Shown: in pieces, positions 1 to 9,652 of the stretch
How positions within the stretch are numbered: position 1 is the stretch's first letter
Layout of the letters: every line of letters starts with the position of its first letter
Notes under the pieces: generated by a model
The model's input: the letters and a program-made list of their open reading frames with translations, nothing else
Database searches by the model: none
What the model was told of the DNA's origin: nothing
DNA from: Labrenzia sp. DG1229
Lineage (GTDB): Bacteria > Pseudomonadota > Alphaproteobacteria > Rhizobiales > Stappiaceae
NCBI RefSeq assembly: GCF_000521215.1
Contig: NZ_KI928925.1
Span: 1-64,000 of the forward strand
Direction of reading: 5' to 3'
DNA length: 64,000 bases
Position numbers and translations under genes: made by a program

Positions 1-555
1 TGTGTCCTGAACATCGCTCGCAGCCATGCCGGAACACAGTTTCCAGGCGATGATGTATCGGGAGAAGTCGTCCAGCACGGTGGACAGATAGAACCATCCC
101 CGGCCGATCACCTTCAGATACGTAAAATCGGTCTGCCAGAGCTGGTTGGGTGCTGTGGTTTTCTCCCGGAACTCATCGGCGGCTTTCATCACGTTGAAGG
201 CCGGGCTGGTGATGAGGTCGCAGGCCTTCAGAAGCCTGTAAACACTGGCTTCCGAGACGAAGTAACGGCGTTCGTCAGTGAACTTGATCGCCAGTTCTCT
301 GGGGGATAATTCAGGTTCGTCGAGCGCCATTTCGAGCACCTGCTCGCGCACGGCATTCGGGATGCGGTTCCACACGCGGCCCGAGCCGCCGCGCCGGTCC
401 GCGAGCGCGACCTCGCCAAAGCGGCGATAAAGGTCATACCAGCGATAAAAGGTCGGCCGGGAAACGCCGATCTGTTCCAGTGTTTTCTTCACCGGCTAGT
501 GCGAGGTTTCGACCAGGCGGATGATTTCGAGCTTCTCGGAGGCGGGATATCTCAT
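1..555 (-). pseudogene. IS3-family transposase OrfB, 5' part, interrupted by an amber codon
   Basis: Translation from the ATG at 555-553 gives MRYPASEKLEIIRLVETSH and then TAG (498-496) at codon 20. The same frame then stays open to the window edge. It encodes a helix-turn-helix-like segment (VSRPTFYRWYDLY) and the start of the DDE integrase core, with WQTDFTYLKV holding the likely first catalytic Asp (D143) and LDDFSRYIIAW after it. The remaining catalytic residues lie outside the window. The start codon overlaps the OrfA stop as ATGA. The codon after His19 is normally coding in this family, so a point mutation to TAG is the simplest explanation. A real sense-to-stop change cannot be told from a sequencing error here. 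Confidence 0.75.
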
Positions 556-923
556 TCGATATCCTCCCCATCCGCGATCACGCTTTTTTTGAGAACACCG
601 TTTTCCAGCGTCAGGTCGGCCACTACTTCTTTCAGGTCACCCATCTCACGCTTTAGATCCGTCACTTCACTAGACGTCGCCTGTCGCTCGGTGTCGCCTG
701 AATGCCGCTTCTTGCCAGCCTCAAGGAACTCCTTCGACCAGGTGTAGTAGAGCCCCTGCGCGATCCCCTCACGCCGGCAAAGTTCGGCGATCGAATACTC
801 CCCACGCAAGCCTTCCAGCACGATACGGATCTTCTCCTCGGCTGAGAATTTACGCCGGGTCTTCCGGCGAATGTCTTTCACATGTTTCTCGGCCGATACT
901 TCCGGCCCGGACTTCTGCCTCAT
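552..923 (-). CDS. IS3-family transposase OrfA (helix-turn-helix protein)
   Basis: This 123-residue protein has the OrfA layout of IS3/IS911 elements. A basic helix-turn-helix region lies at about residues 24-72 (KFSAEEKIRIVLEGLRG, then SIAELCRREGI). A heptad-like coiled coil follows at about 86-115 (VTDLKREMGDLKEVVADL), which in this family mediates multimerisation. OrfA binds the terminal repeats and, fused to OrfB by a -1 frameshift, forms the active transposase. The frame is intact, ends in an ATGA overlap with OrfB, and contains a run of seven A residues near its end that could act as the slippery site. Confidence 0.85.
   Translation of the reverse strand: MRQKSGPEVSAEKHVKDIRRKTRRKFSAEEKIRIVLEGLRGEYSIAELCRREGIAQGLYYTWSKEFLEAGKKRHSGDTERQATSSEVTDLKREMGDLKEVVADLTLENGVLKKSVIADGEDIE
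583..590 (-). promoter_or_regulatory. candidate -1 ribosomal frameshift site (A7G) of the IS3 element
   Basis: On the minus strand the OrfA frame reads CTC AAA AAA AGC. The seven A residues plus G match the A-AAA-AAG type of slippery heptamer used by IS3-family elements. OrfB is in the -1 frame relative to OrfA, and the -1 frame is open from the slip site to the OrfB ATG. A slip would therefore give an OrfAB fusion. That fusion would still stop at the amber codon at 498-496. Confidence 0.5.
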
Positions 924-990
924 CTTCGCTCCCTTGGCGGGCTACGATCTACCAGAAATCCTCCTTAAGCAATTTGACCGATTTGTCTCA

Positions 991-1249
991 TGGTCGCTGA
1001 CGGGGAACAGGGCGCGACCAGGTGCGCCGGTGCCGAGAGCGTATATTGATTCCTTCGAAATTTTTCATGTTCCGCAGTTTCCTCACGTTCAACGGCGCTC
1101 GTTGCTGCGAAGGTGTGGCAGGCCGCTTCTTGCGTCTCAACGTGATGTCTATCACCATTCGACCAGACGAATGGGCGTAAGGGTATGTGACCAGTTTCGA
1201 TCGTTCAGCAGGATCGGCGCATTTTTCATGTCATTGTCTGGAGTTCATT
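991..1249. other. intergenic region between the IS end and the zincin-like gene
   Basis: No convincing gene is seen. A perfect 7-base inverted repeat (CCATTCG at 1155-1161 and CGAATGG at 1168-1174, 6-base loop) lies about 75 bases before the next gene. It could be an operator or a small hairpin. The reading frame spanning 871-1257 crosses the IS end and has no family features, so I treat it as noncoding. Confidence 0.4.
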
Positions 1250-2626
1250 ATGAGTAGTCTGCCGAAAGTTCAGATTGACCGTTCTGTCGGGTATCGGGCA
1301 CAAAACAATATTGCGGACGTTCGCAAGGTGCAGATCCAGTTGAACCTGCTGCTGGATCCCAGCCGGACATCCTTGGTTGAAGACGGTTTTTATGGTCCGA
1401 ACACCAAAGAAATGATCGGGGACTTCCAGAGCAAAGTTCTTGGATTTCAGTTTCCAGACCATCGTGTTGACCCTGGTGCAAAGACCATCAAGGCTTTGAA
1501 CGATGAAACTTCAAGGCAGAAGTGGAAAAGCACTCCGGTTACTCCAAAACCTGTCGAACCCGACAAACCGAAGCCGGTGAATCCTGTCAATCCGGAAGAC
1601 TTGCCCAAAATCGTTGTCCATGGACCCATTGACCAAAAGGGTGGTTTCGACAGCTATCCGGTACCTGTCCAGGTGCTGGGCCCAACGCAGGTCACGTCGA
1701 ATGTCGACAGGGACGGTGCATGGATCATGGTTCCAAACGGTGGTGAAAGAACAATACGCCTTGGAATTTCACCAGATGCCCCGGTGCAGTTCGTCAGTAA
1801 CGGTGTCGATGAGAACGGTGTCGTGAGATCCTTCAGAAAACAGGAATTGATCAAGGTAACGTCGCATGGGCAGAACTTGACCATCAAGGGATTGAATCCC
1901 TGCAAGAATTGCAAGATCGACATCGTCAGCAACGGGCGGCATCTGAGAATCTACGTTTCTGTAAAACCACAGCGAATTGTGCCGCTTTTCGTTTTTCATG
2001 TCGAACATGGACCGGGGATGAAATCCCGCGTGTCTGCAGGTGAACTCAGAACTGTGTTGAAGATTGCCAATTCCGAGATACTGCGGCCCCAATGCAATGT
2101 GGAATTTGATCTGAAGGATCAGCGCGCACTGTCGCACAAGGATATCGGCAAGCATCTCGGTGCCATCGTTCGGGACGATACCTTTAACAGCAAGAAAGAC
2201 GAGTGGAAGTATCTCAGACCATTCGTGAACAGCAGGAAATTTCCGCAACCCAACGGCGCTGAACCCACAACAACAGTCAATTTGTTCATCGTGCGAAACA
2301 TGCGGAGTGTTCAGGAAGAAGGTAAGCGTCCCATCAAGGTCTGGGGCGCGATGGACAGCAGTTCAGGAATGTGTGTCATGCATGATCGATCCATTGGACG
2401 ATTTACCGGCGTGAACGGCCTGGCTCATACGCTCTGCCACGAACTCGGTCACCTGCTCATCGGGCAAATCTATGTCCATGGCAACGACATCGTTCAACCC
2501 GAGTCTCACAATCCTTACTCTGATGCACTGATGTATTCGGGCGGGAAGGGGAACAAGCTTTACCGAATCGAGATCGAGGCAATGAATCCGACGCGTCATC
2601 AGCCTCCGCCACTTGTGATCGGTTGA
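1250..2626 (+). CDS. putative peptidoglycan-binding zinc metalloprotease (zincin-like)
   Basis: I do not recognise a named family for this 458-residue protein. Residues about 20-85 resemble a PG_binding_1 domain (IADVRKVQIQLNLLLDP, DGFYGPNTKEMIGDFQ). A Pro/Lys linker follows at about 94-118, then a beta-rich segment (about 135-240) with a CKNC pair at 218-221. The C-terminal part has HELGH at 397-401, a Gly at 405, possible third ligands at H410 and H420, and an LMYSGG turn at 427-432 like the metzincin Met-turn. There is no signal peptide. The start at 1250 is chosen because GGAG lies at 1240-1243; an upstream ATG at 1187 has no such support. Protease function is inference from the motif. 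Without a leader it could be cytosolic or be exported by a non-Sec route. Confidence 0.6.
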   Translation: MSSLPKVQIDRSVGYRAQNNIADVRKVQIQLNLLLDPSRTSLVEDGFYGPNTKEMIGDFQSKVLGFQFPDHRVDPGAKTIKALNDETSRQKWKSTPVTPKPVEPDKPKPVNPVNPEDLPKIVVHGPIDQKGGFDSYPVPVQVLGPTQVTSNVDRDGAWIMVPNGGERTIRLGISPDAPVQFVSNGVDENGVVRSFRKQELIKVTSHGQNLTIKGLNPCKNCKIDIVSNGRHLRIYVSVKPQRIVPLFVFHVEHGPGMKSRVSAGELRTVLKIANSEILRPQCNVEFDLKDQRALSHKDIGKHLGAIVRDDTFNSKKDEWKYLRPFVNSRKFPQPNGAEPTTTVNLFIVRNMRSVQEEGKRPIKVWGAMDSSSGMCVMHDRSIGRFTGVNGLAHTLCHELGHLLIGQIYVHGNDIVQPESHNPYSDALMYSGGKGNKLYRIEIEAMNPTRHQPPPLVIG

Positions 2627-3013
2627 GGATGTCGTCTGCTGAGCCATGCGAAATGCAATCAGTATAGGGGAACTTGTCGATCCAGGCTTTTCATCCCGCC
2701 ATTTGTGGCTGATTGTCTGATGACGGCAACCCGTTTTCAGGTGGTGTCTGGGAATAATGTCACTTCCGCTTTTGATGGTATTCGAAACGGCCACAATTAG
2801 GCAGTACGGCGGCCAAATTCCCCGCTCTCCCCTTGACACTTTGGGCCTCAGCCTTTATCGCGCTCCCATCGTGCGTCCCGGAGTCCGCTTCGGGGCGAGG
2901 TGCCACTTTTTGAACGCTTCCGGAAAAAGGGGAGCGCGAGCGGCGCGGCACACGGGATTGAAAACAAAACCTCCAGGGCGAATTGGCGCTCAGGACCGAG
3001 GACGACAAAACCC
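2627..3013. other. intergenic region upstream of tig
   Basis: There is no gene with supporting features here. It contains a candidate promoter at 2833-2861. The upstream extension of the tig frame (from 2900) is rich in Arg and Gly and lacks similarity to the trigger factor N-terminus, so it is probably untranslated leader. Confidence 0.5.
2833..2861 (+). promoter_or_regulatory. candidate sigma-70-type promoter of tig
   Basis: TTGACA at 2833-2838 is a perfect -35 hexamer. A 17-base spacer leads to TATCGC at 2856-2861, a weak -10 of the kind common in alphaproteobacteria. This leaves a leader of about 145 bases before the tig start codon. It is supported by sequence match only. Confidence 0.35.
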
Positions 3014-4363
3014 ATGCAGGTAACCGAAACCCTCTCCGAGGGCCTCAAGCGAGAGCTCAAAATCGATATTCCGGCCGGTGATCTTGCCACCAAGCTCGAA
3101 GACTACATGGCCGACCTGAAATCCAAGGCCAACATCAAGGGTTTCCGCCCGGGTAAAGTGCCGGTCGGGCACTTGAAGAAAATGTACGGCCGTCAGGCGA
3201 TGGCGGAGATCCTGTCGAACACCATCCAGGAAACGACGCAGAATGTTGTCGAGGAACGCTCCGAGCGCCCGGCCCTGACGCCAGAAATCGATCTGCCGGA
3301 AGAAGATGCCGAGAAGATCATGGCTGGCGACGCCGACCTGTCCTTCAAGATGACCTACGACGTTCTGCCGGTCTTCGAAATTGTTGATTTCGCCGGATTT
3401 GACATCGAGCGCCCGGTCGTCGAAATCGCCGACGAGGAAGTCGAAACCCAGGTCGCCGATATCGCCAAGAACAACACCCCGTTCGACACCAAGGACGGAG
3501 TGGCGGAAGACGGTGACCGGGTCACCATGTCCTACCTCGGAAAGATCGACGGCGAAGCGTTCGACGGCGGTGCGGATGAAAACGGTCAGCTTGTTCTGGG
3601 TTCCGGACAGTTCATTCCCGGTTTCGAGGAGCAGCTGACCGGCCTGAAGGCCGGCGATGAGAAAGTCGTCGAGGTCAATTTCCCCGAAGACTATCCGGCT
3701 GCGCATCTGGCAGGCAAGGCAGCTGCCTTTGACGTCGAAGTCAAGGAAGTTGCGGCACCTGGCGAAGTCACCATCGACGACAAGTTTGCCGAAGGTCTCG
3801 GCCTTGAGTCGCTCGAAAAGCTGAAGGAAATCGTCCGAGGCCAGATCGAGAGCCAGTTCGGTCAGATGACCCGTCAGCGCGTCAAGCGTCAGCTCCTGGA
3901 CAAACTCGACGATCATTATTCCTTCGAGCTTCCCGAAAAGCTGCTTGAGTCGGAATTCGAAATCGTTTGGCGCCAGGTCGAAGAAGACATGAAGCGCAAC
4001 GAAAAGACCTTTGAGGACGAAGACACCACGGAAGACGAGGCCAAGGCGGAATACCGCAAGATCGCCGAGCGCCGTGTCCGTCTCGGACTTGTTCTTTCCG
4101 AAATCGGCGAGAAGAACGACATCCAGGTGACCGACGAGGAACTGCAGCGTGCGCTTTATGACCGCGTCCGTCAGTTCCCTGGTCAAGAGCAGCAGGTGTT
4201 CGAATACTACAAGAACAACCAGCAGGCCCTGGCGTCTCTCCGTGCACCGATCTACGAGGAAAAAGTCGTCGACTTCATGCTCGAGCTTGCCAACGTGACC
4301 GACAAGACGGTGACCAAGGAAGAGCTGGAGAAACTGGTTGCGGAAGACGAGGAAGACGCATAA
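3014..4363 (+). CDS. tig: trigger factor, ribosome-associated chaperone and prolyl isomerase
   Basis: Trigger factor binds ribosomal protein L23 at the exit tunnel and shields nascent chains. The 449-residue length is normal for the family. The ribosome-binding signature GFRPGKVP is at residues 43-50, an FKBP-like isomerase domain follows in the middle (DGDRVTMSYLGKIDGEAF ... GSGQFIPGFEEQL), and the C-terminal helical chaperone arms end in a very acidic tail (LVAEDEEDA). The start at 3014 gives the canonical MQVTETLSEGLKRELKI opening; an upstream in-frame start at 2900 is rejected. The gene is followed by its own terminator and then clpP, the common tig-clpP-clpX-lon order. Confidence 0.97.
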   Translation: MQVTETLSEGLKRELKIDIPAGDLATKLEDYMADLKSKANIKGFRPGKVPVGHLKKMYGRQAMAEILSNTIQETTQNVVEERSERPALTPEIDLPEEDAEKIMAGDADLSFKMTYDVLPVFEIVDFAGFDIERPVVEIADEEVETQVADIAKNNTPFDTKDGVAEDGDRVTMSYLGKIDGEAFDGGADENGQLVLGSGQFIPGFEEQLTGLKAGDEKVVEVNFPEDYPAAHLAGKAAAFDVEVKEVAAPGEVTIDDKFAEGLGLESLEKLKEIVRGQIESQFGQMTRQRVKRQLLDKLDDHYSFELPEKLLESEFEIVWRQVEEDMKRNEKTFEDEDTTEDEAKAEYRKIAERRVRLGLVLSEIGEKNDIQVTDEELQRALYDRVRQFPGQEQQVFEYYKNNQQALASLRAPIYEEKVVDFMLELANVTDKTVTKEELEKLVAEDEEDA

Positions 4364-4444
4364 TCGTCTTGCCGGTAATCCCCAGGCGCGGTGATGGCCT
4401 TAACCTTGCCTTCATACCGCGTCTGCCATGAGTTTGCGTTAAGG

Positions 4445-4478
4445 GCGACATCCCATATATACGGGGTGTCGCTTTTTT
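4445..4478 (+). terminator. Rho-independent terminator of tig
   Basis: The stem GCGACATCCC (4445-4454) pairs with GGGGTGTCGC (4463-4472) with one G-U pair, followed by six T residues at 4473-4478. It lies 80 bases after the tig stop and separates tig from clpP. Confidence 0.8.
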
Positions 4479-4563
4479 CGAGTCAGACCCTTGATCGATG
4501 CGCTTTTAGGGTCTGTGTCCTGCCCGGTGTCCCCGGGCATCATCTCAAGCATATGGATGAGGT

Positions 4564-5199
4564 ATGAAGGATCCTGTCGATATCTACATGAACACTCTCG
4601 TGCCGATGGTCGTCGAGCAGACGAATCGCGGCGAGAGGGCCTTCGATATCTACTCGCGCCTGTTGAAGGAGCGCATCATTTTCCTCACCGGTCCGGTTGA
4701 GGATCATGTGGCAACCCTGGTAAGTGCCCAGCTTCTCTATCTGGAAGCTGATAACCCGACCAAGGAAATCGCGATCTACATCAACTCTCCGGGTGGTCTC
4801 GTGACTTCCGGACTAGCGATTTACGACACGATGCAGTTCATCAGGCCATCGGTCTCCACGCTCTGCATCGGCCAGGCAGCCTCGATGGGCTCCCTTCTTC
4901 TGGCTGCCGGTCAGAAGGATATGCGTTTCATTTTGCCAAATGCACGTGTCATGGTGCATCAGCCTTCCGGCGGATTCCGCGGGCAGGCAGCCGACATCAT
5001 GCTTCATGCACAGGAAATTCTGGCCATGAAACGCAGGCTCAATGAAATCTACGTGAAGCACACGGGCCAGAGCCTCGATCAGGTTGAAGAGGCGCTGGAG
5101 CGTGACAACTTCATGACTGCTGAAAAGGCCAAGGAATTCGGCATTGTCGACAATGTCATAACCGATCGCACGTCGCTTGGCGGCGAAAGCGAGGCCTGA
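4564..5199 (+). CDS. clpP: ATP-dependent Clp protease proteolytic subunit ClpP
   Basis: ClpP forms the tetradecameric serine protease chamber that degrades substrates unfolded by ClpX or ClpA. The 211-residue protein has the full catalytic triad: Ser107 in GQAASMGS, His132 in VMVHQPSGG and Asp181 in ERDNFMTA. The start at 4564 is preceded by a GGATGAGG ribosome-binding region. Its position between tig and clpX is the usual one. It lies downstream of the tig terminator, so it probably has its own promoter. Confidence 0.97.
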   Translation: MKDPVDIYMNTLVPMVVEQTNRGERAFDIYSRLLKERIIFLTGPVEDHVATLVSAQLLYLEADNPTKEIAIYINSPGGLVTSGLAIYDTMQFIRPSVSTLCIGQAASMGSLLLAAGQKDMRFILPNARVMVHQPSGGFRGQAADIMLHAQEILAMKRRLNEIYVKHTGQSLDQVEEALERDNFMTAEKAKEFGIVDNVITDRTSLGGESEA

Positions 5200-5436
5200 T
5201 TGGAATTACCCGGTCTTAAGGAAGGTTTCAATTTCCGTCCAATAGACCGGAAATTCCCCAATTGATGCCGGGTTTTCATCTTCGCCTTAAACCTATATTG
5301 ATTTTTAATGGTGAAGCATGATGACATTATATTATGAAGTAACGTTTCCGGGCGAAGCTTCATATCCGGATCAGCCATAATTTGGCCGTAACCGGAAACA
5401 TAAGGGGGAAGGCCCCATAAACGCGAGGTTGAATAC

Positions 5437-6702
5437 ATGACCAAGGCCAGCGGCGGCGATTCAAAGAATACGCTCTACTGCTCCTTTTGCGGCAAGAGCC
5501 AGCACGAGGTTCGCAAGCTGATCGCCGGCCCGACTGTTTTCATTTGCGATGAATGTGTCGAGCTGTGCATGGATATCATCCGTGAGGAAAACAAATCCTC
5601 GCTGGTGAAGTCACGGGACGGTATCCCGACTCCTCAGGAAATTCGCGATGTTCTCGATGACTATGTTATCGGACAGGGCAGCGCAAAGAAGGTCCTGTCG
5701 GTCGCCGTTCACAACCACTACAAACGCCTCAACCACGCGTCCAAGAACAACGATGTGGAACTGGCTAAGTCCAACATACTTCTGGTGGGACCGACAGGGT
5801 GCGGCAAGACGCTTCTTGCGCAGACACTTGCCCGAATCCTGGACGTGCCCTTCACCATGGCTGATGCAACCACTCTGACAGAGGCCGGTTATGTTGGTGA
5901 AGATGTCGAGAACATCATCCTGAAGCTGCTTCAGTCAGCCGATTACAATGTCGAGCGAGCGCAGCGAGGCATCGTCTACATTGACGAAGTGGACAAGATC
6001 AGCCGGAAGGCCGACAATCCGTCGATTACCCGTGACGTGTCGGGCGAAGGCGTTCAGCAGGCCCTCCTCAAGATCATGGAAGGAACGGTTGCTTCCGTTC
6101 CGCCACAAGGAGGCCGCAAGCACCCGCAGCAGGAATTCCTGCAGGTGGACACGACGAATATCCTATTCATCTGCGGTGGTGCGTTCGCAGGTCTGGACAA
6201 GATCATCTCCGATCGAGGAACACAAACCTCCATCGGTTTCCAGGCGCAGATCCACGCCCCTGAAGACCGTCGGATCGGTGAACTGTTTGCTGAACTTGAG
6301 CCTGAAGACCTTCTGAAATTCGGCCTTATTCCGGAATTCGTTGGCCGTCTGCCGGTAATTGCTACGCTCGAGGACCTCGATGAAGATGCGCTGGTGACGA
6401 TCCTGACAGAGCCGAAAAATGCTCTGGTCAAGCAGTACCAGCGTCTGTTTGAAATGGAACAGGTCGAACTTGCCTTCCACGACGAGGCCCTCAAGGCGAT
6501 TGCCCGCAGGGCAATCGAACGCAAGACCGGCGCCCGTGGATTGCGATCGATTCTGGAATCGATTTTGCTCGATACCATGTATGAGTTGCCGGGTCTCAAG
6601 GGTGTAAAGGAAGTGGTGATATCGCCTGAGGTCGTCAAAGGCGAAGCCAGACCTCTTTATATTTACGAGGACCGCGAAGAAACGTCTGCGACCAGTGCCT
6701 GA
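5437..6702 (+). CDS. clpX: Clp protease ATP-binding subunit ClpX
   Basis: ClpX is the AAA+ unfoldase that delivers substrates to ClpP. The 421-residue protein has the N-terminal zinc-binding domain with C15, C18, C37 and C40, Walker A GPTGCGKT at 118-125, the pore loop GYVGEDVE near 150, a Walker B (VYIDEVDKI) near 180 and a sensor-2 region GARGLRSI. It starts 237 bases after clpP. That gap is AT-rich (5280-5340) and may hold a promoter, but I cannot assign one firmly. A strong terminator follows the gene. Confidence 0.97.
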   Translation: MTKASGGDSKNTLYCSFCGKSQHEVRKLIAGPTVFICDECVELCMDIIREENKSSLVKSRDGIPTPQEIRDVLDDYVIGQGSAKKVLSVAVHNHYKRLNHASKNNDVELAKSNILLVGPTGCGKTLLAQTLARILDVPFTMADATTLTEAGYVGEDVENIILKLLQSADYNVERAQRGIVYIDEVDKISRKADNPSITRDVSGEGVQQALLKIMEGTVASVPPQGGRKHPQQEFLQVDTTNILFICGGAFAGLDKIISDRGTQTSIGFQAQIHAPEDRRIGELFAELEPEDLLKFGLIPEFVGRLPVIATLEDLDEDALVTILTEPKNALVKQYQRLFEMEQVELAFHDEALKAIARRAIERKTGARGLRSILESILLDTMYELPGLKGVKEVVISPEVVKGEARPLYIYEDREETSATSA

Positions 6703-6736
6703 CATCCGTTCTTGCACTTTTCGATACAAGTGAATA

Positions 6737-6770
6737 AATGCCGCTCTAAACGAGCGGCATTTTGTTTTTA
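6737..6770 (+). terminator. Rho-independent terminator of clpX
   Basis: A perfect 10-base stem, AATGCCGCTC (6737-6746) with GAGCGGCATT (6752-6761), has a 5-base loop and is followed by TTGTTTTTA. It sits 34 bases after the clpX stop. Confidence 0.9.
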
Positions 6771-7035
6771 GTATCTGTTTGTGAAACAGCACGAGTGTTT
6801 TCCACCGGCTGTGCGAGTCGTCAACAGACTAGACCTATTTGGGACACAGCCTTGCCTTGACACCGGCAGGTGAGGTGTCCACCTAATAGACCTTAAGGAC
6901 GGCTCGTGCGAACCGTCAGCGCGCCCAGTAGGGGTGCTGTGGTTCGGCCTGTCGGGAGAATTTCCGAAAGCCGTTTTCCAGTGTTCTGGTTGCTTTTTTA
7001 CAATGGGGCCGGAGCACGCTGAGAAAGGATAAAAA
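6771..7035. other. intergenic region upstream of lon
   Basis: No gene is seen. A TTGACA hexamer at 6857-6862 could be a -35 element, but no convincing -10 is found at the right distance (CTAATA at 6883-6888 is 20 bases away). A heat-shock sigma factor promoter would be expected for lon and might lie here. The ribosome-binding sequence GAGAAAGGA lies just before the lon ATG. Confidence 0.4.
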
Positions 7036-9465
7036 ATGAGCGACGCAGAAATCCGCGCCACCGATCCGGACAGCACCGCTGTCTATCCCGTTCTGCCCCT
7101 GCGCGACATTGTCGTCTTTCCCCATATGATCGTTCCTCTCTTCGTTGGCCGTGAGAAATCGATCAAGGCGCTGGAAGAGGTGATGACGACCGACAAGCAC
7201 ATTCTTCTGGCAACGCAGATGAATGCGGCTGATGACGATCCCAATCCCGATCAAATCTACAATGTCGGCACGCTCGCTACCGTGCTTCAGCTGTTGAAGC
7301 TGCCGGACAACACCGTAAAGGTGTTGGTGGAAGGTGGCGCGCGCGCACAGATCGGCGAGTATTCCGACAGGTCCGACTATTTCGAAGCCTCCGCAACGGT
7401 GCTGCCTGAGCGTGACGGCGAGAATATCGAGGTCGAAGCGCTGGCGCGTTCCGTCGTTTCCGAATTCGAGAATTACGTGAAACTGAACAAGAAGGTTTCG
7501 CCGGAAGTTCTCGGCGCGGTCAATCAGATTGACGACTATTCCAAGCTTGGCGATACGATCGCATCGCATCTGGCAATCAAGATCCCGGAAAAGCAGGAGA
7601 TTCTTGGCGTCGTTTCCGTTGCTGAGCGACTAGAGCGCGTTCTCGGCATGATGGAGAGTGAAATCTCCGTTCTGCAGGTTGAAAAGCGTATCCGGTCGCG
7701 CGTCAAGCGTCAGATGGAGAAGACGCAGCGCGAGTACTATCTGAACGAGCAGATGAAAGCCATTCAGAAAGAGCTTGGTGACAGTGAGGACGGGCGTGAC
7801 GAGATCGCCGAGCTTGAAGAAAAGATCAAGAAAACCAAGCTGACCAAGGAAGCGCGTGAGCGTGCAGCGGCCGAGATCAAGAAACTCAAACAGATGAGCC
7901 CGATGTCCGCGGAAGCGACCGTCGTTCGCAACTATCTGGACTGGTTGATCGGTATTCCCTGGAACAAGAAGTCCAAGGTCAAGCATGACCTTGCGCTCGC
8001 CGAAAAAGTTCTCGACACGGATCACTACGGTCTCGACAAGGTCAAGGAACGCATCGTCGAGTATCTAGCCGTTCAAAGCCGCGCCAACAAATTGCGCGGA
8101 CCGATTCTTTGCCTGGTCGGTCCCCCGGGCGTTGGCAAGACATCGCTCGGCAAGTCCATTGCCAACGCGACCGGCCGTGAATTTGTCCGCATGTCACTTG
8201 GTGGCGTCCGTGATGAAGCCGAAATCCGCGGTCACCGGCGTACCTATATCGGTTCGATGCCCGGCAAGGTCATCCAGTCGATGAAGAAGGCGAAGAAATC
8301 CAATCCGCTCTTCCTGCTCGACGAGATCGACAAGATGGGCATGGATTTCCGCGGCGATCCTTCCTCCGCGCTTCTTGAAGTGCTTGATCCTGAACAGAAC
8401 TCTTCCTTCATGGATCACTATCTGGAAGTTGAATATGACCTCTCTGATGTCATGTTCGTCACGACGGCCAATACCCTGAATATTCCGGGACCCCTGATGG
8501 ATCGGATGGAGATCATCCGGATCGCCGGCTACACGGAAGAGGAAAAGGTGGAGATCTGCCGCCGTCACCTCATCCCGAAGGCGGAAAAGGATCACGGCCT
8601 GCGGGAGGGCGAGTTCAAGATTGAGGACGATGCACTCCAGTTTATCGTTCGCCGTTATACTCGCGAAGCCGGCGTGCGAAACCTTGAACGCGAAATGGCG
8701 ACCCTGGCCCGGAAGTCGGTCAAGGAAATCCTGATGAGCGACAAGGAAAGCATCACGGTAACACCGGAGGTGGTCGAGGAATATCTGGGTGTGCCACGTT
8801 ACCGCTACGGTGAGGCCGAGTTGGAAGACCAGGTCGGTGTGGTGACAGGGCTTGCGTGGACGGAGGTCGGCGGCGAACTGCTGACCATCGAAGGCGTGAT
8901 GATGCCTGGCAAGGGCAAAATGACTGTGACCGGCAACCTGAAAGACGTGATGAAGGAATCGATTTCAGCTGCCGCATCCTACGTCCGCTCGCGTGCGGTC
9001 GAGTATGGTATCGAGCCGCCGAAATTCGACAAGACCGATATCCACGTGCATGTACCGGAAGGCGCAACACCAAAGGACGGTCCATCGGCCGGCATCGCGA
9101 TGGCAACGGCGGTTATCTCGACCATGACCGGTATTCCTGTGCGCAGGGATGTGGCCATGACCGGTGAAATCACGTTACGGGGCCGGGTCCTGCCGATTGG
9201 TGGCCTGAAGGAAAAATTGCTGGCTGCGCTACGTGGTGGCATCAAGCTGGTGATGATTCCGGAAGACAACGCCAAGGACCTTGCCGAGATTCCGGACTCG
9301 GTCAAGAACTCGCTCGAGATCATTCCGGTATCGGGTGTGGAAGAGGTTCTGAAAAACGCTCTTGTGCGTCAACCGGTGCCGATCGTATGGGATGAAAGTG
9401 CCGCTGAAGCTGCCGCAAAAGCAACTGAGTCGGACAAAGACAAGACCGGTGTTTTGGCCCACTAA
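7036..9465 (+). CDS. lon: ATP-dependent Lon protease
   Basis: Lon is a homo-oligomeric AAA+ serine protease that removes misfolded and regulatory proteins. The 809-residue protein has the N-terminal LON substrate-binding domain ([18 protein letters not shown]), Walker A GPPGVGKT at 362-369, and the C-terminal protease domain with Ser684 in [12 protein letters not shown] and Lys727 in [11 protein letters not shown]. Length and spacing between the two catalytic residues match bacterial LonA. It lies between the clpX and hupB terminators, so it is probably a single-gene unit. Confidence 0.98.
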   Translation: MSDAEIRATDPDSTAVYPVLPLRDIVVFPHMIVPLFVGREKSIKALEEVMTTDKHILLATQMNAADDDPNPDQIYNVGTLATVLQLLKLPDNTVKVLVEGGARAQIGEYSDRSDYFEASATVLPERDGENIEVEALARSVVSEFENYVKLNKKVSPEVLGAVNQIDDYSKLGDTIASHLAIKIPEKQEILGVVSVAERLERVLGMMESEISVLQVEKRIRSRVKRQMEKTQREYYLNEQMKAIQKELGDSEDGRDEIAELEEKIKKTKLTKEARERAAAEIKKLKQMSPMSAEATVVRNYLDWLIGIPWNKKSKVKHDLALAEKVLDTDHYGLDKVKERIVEYLAVQSRANKLRGPILCLVGPPGVGKTSLGKSIANATGREFVRMSLGGVRDEAEIRGHRRTYIGSMPGKVIQSMKKAKKSNPLFLLDEIDKMGMDFRGDPSSALLEVLDPEQNSSFMDHYLEVEYDLSDVMFVTTANTLNIPGPLMDRMEIIRIAGYTEEEKVEICRRHLIPKAEKDHGLREGEFKIEDDALQFIVRRYTREAGVRNLEREMATLARKSVKEILMSDKESITVTPEVVEEYLGVPRYRYGEAELEDQVGVVTGLAWTEVGGELLTIEGVMMPGKGKMTVTGNLKDVMKESISAAASYVRSRAVEYGIEPPKFDKTDIHVHVPEGATPKDGPSAGIAMATAVISTMTGIPVRRDVAMTGEITLRGRVLPIGGLKEKLLAALRGGIKLVMIPEDNAKDLAEIPDSVKNSLEIIPVSGVEEVLKNALVRQPVPIVWDESAAEAAAKATESDKDKTGVLAH

Positions 9466-9493
9466 AGTCTAATTTGCACCGCACAAAAAGGCG

Positions 9494-9523
9494 AGCCCCG
9501 GGGATTCCGGGGCTTTTCTTTTG
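9494..9523 (+). terminator. Rho-independent terminator of lon
   Basis: The stem AGCCCCGG (9494-9501) and CCGGGGCT (9507-9514) with a 5-base loop is followed by TTTCTTTTG. It starts 29 bases after the lon stop. Confidence 0.85.
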
Positions 9524-9652
9524 AATAATCGGTCAAAATGGCGGTTTTCTGCGAAAAAACCACTTGCGTTTCGTTTCAATTCGCCCGAATTTCGCGCAAC
9601 GGCGCTGACAAGAATCGTTGGCACTCTGCCGTTTCTTAGAAAGGTATCTGCT

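Larger units (their letters stand above)
1..990 (-). mobile_element. IS3-family insertion sequence (one end, continues beyond the window)
   Basis: The minus strand carries overlapping OrfA and OrfB frames of the IS3 type, and the element runs off the left edge of the window. The end next to position 990 is inferred: reading the minus strand from 990, the sequence starts TGAGACAAATCGG, and IS3-family ends usually begin with TG. The other inverted repeat and any target duplication lie outside the window, so this boundary cannot be confirmed here. OrfB has an in-frame amber codon, so this copy probably cannot move without readthrough or help from another copy. Confidence 0.7.

Noticed and set aside
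2990-4186. 398-residue minus-strand frame opposite tig
   Set aside because: It lies wholly antisense to trigger factor and has no family motif; long antisense frames are expected in GC-rich codon usage.
6857-6888. TTGACA with downstream CTAATA as lon promoter
   Set aside because: The spacer of 20 bases is too long and the -10 is weak, so it is noted only as a possible element.
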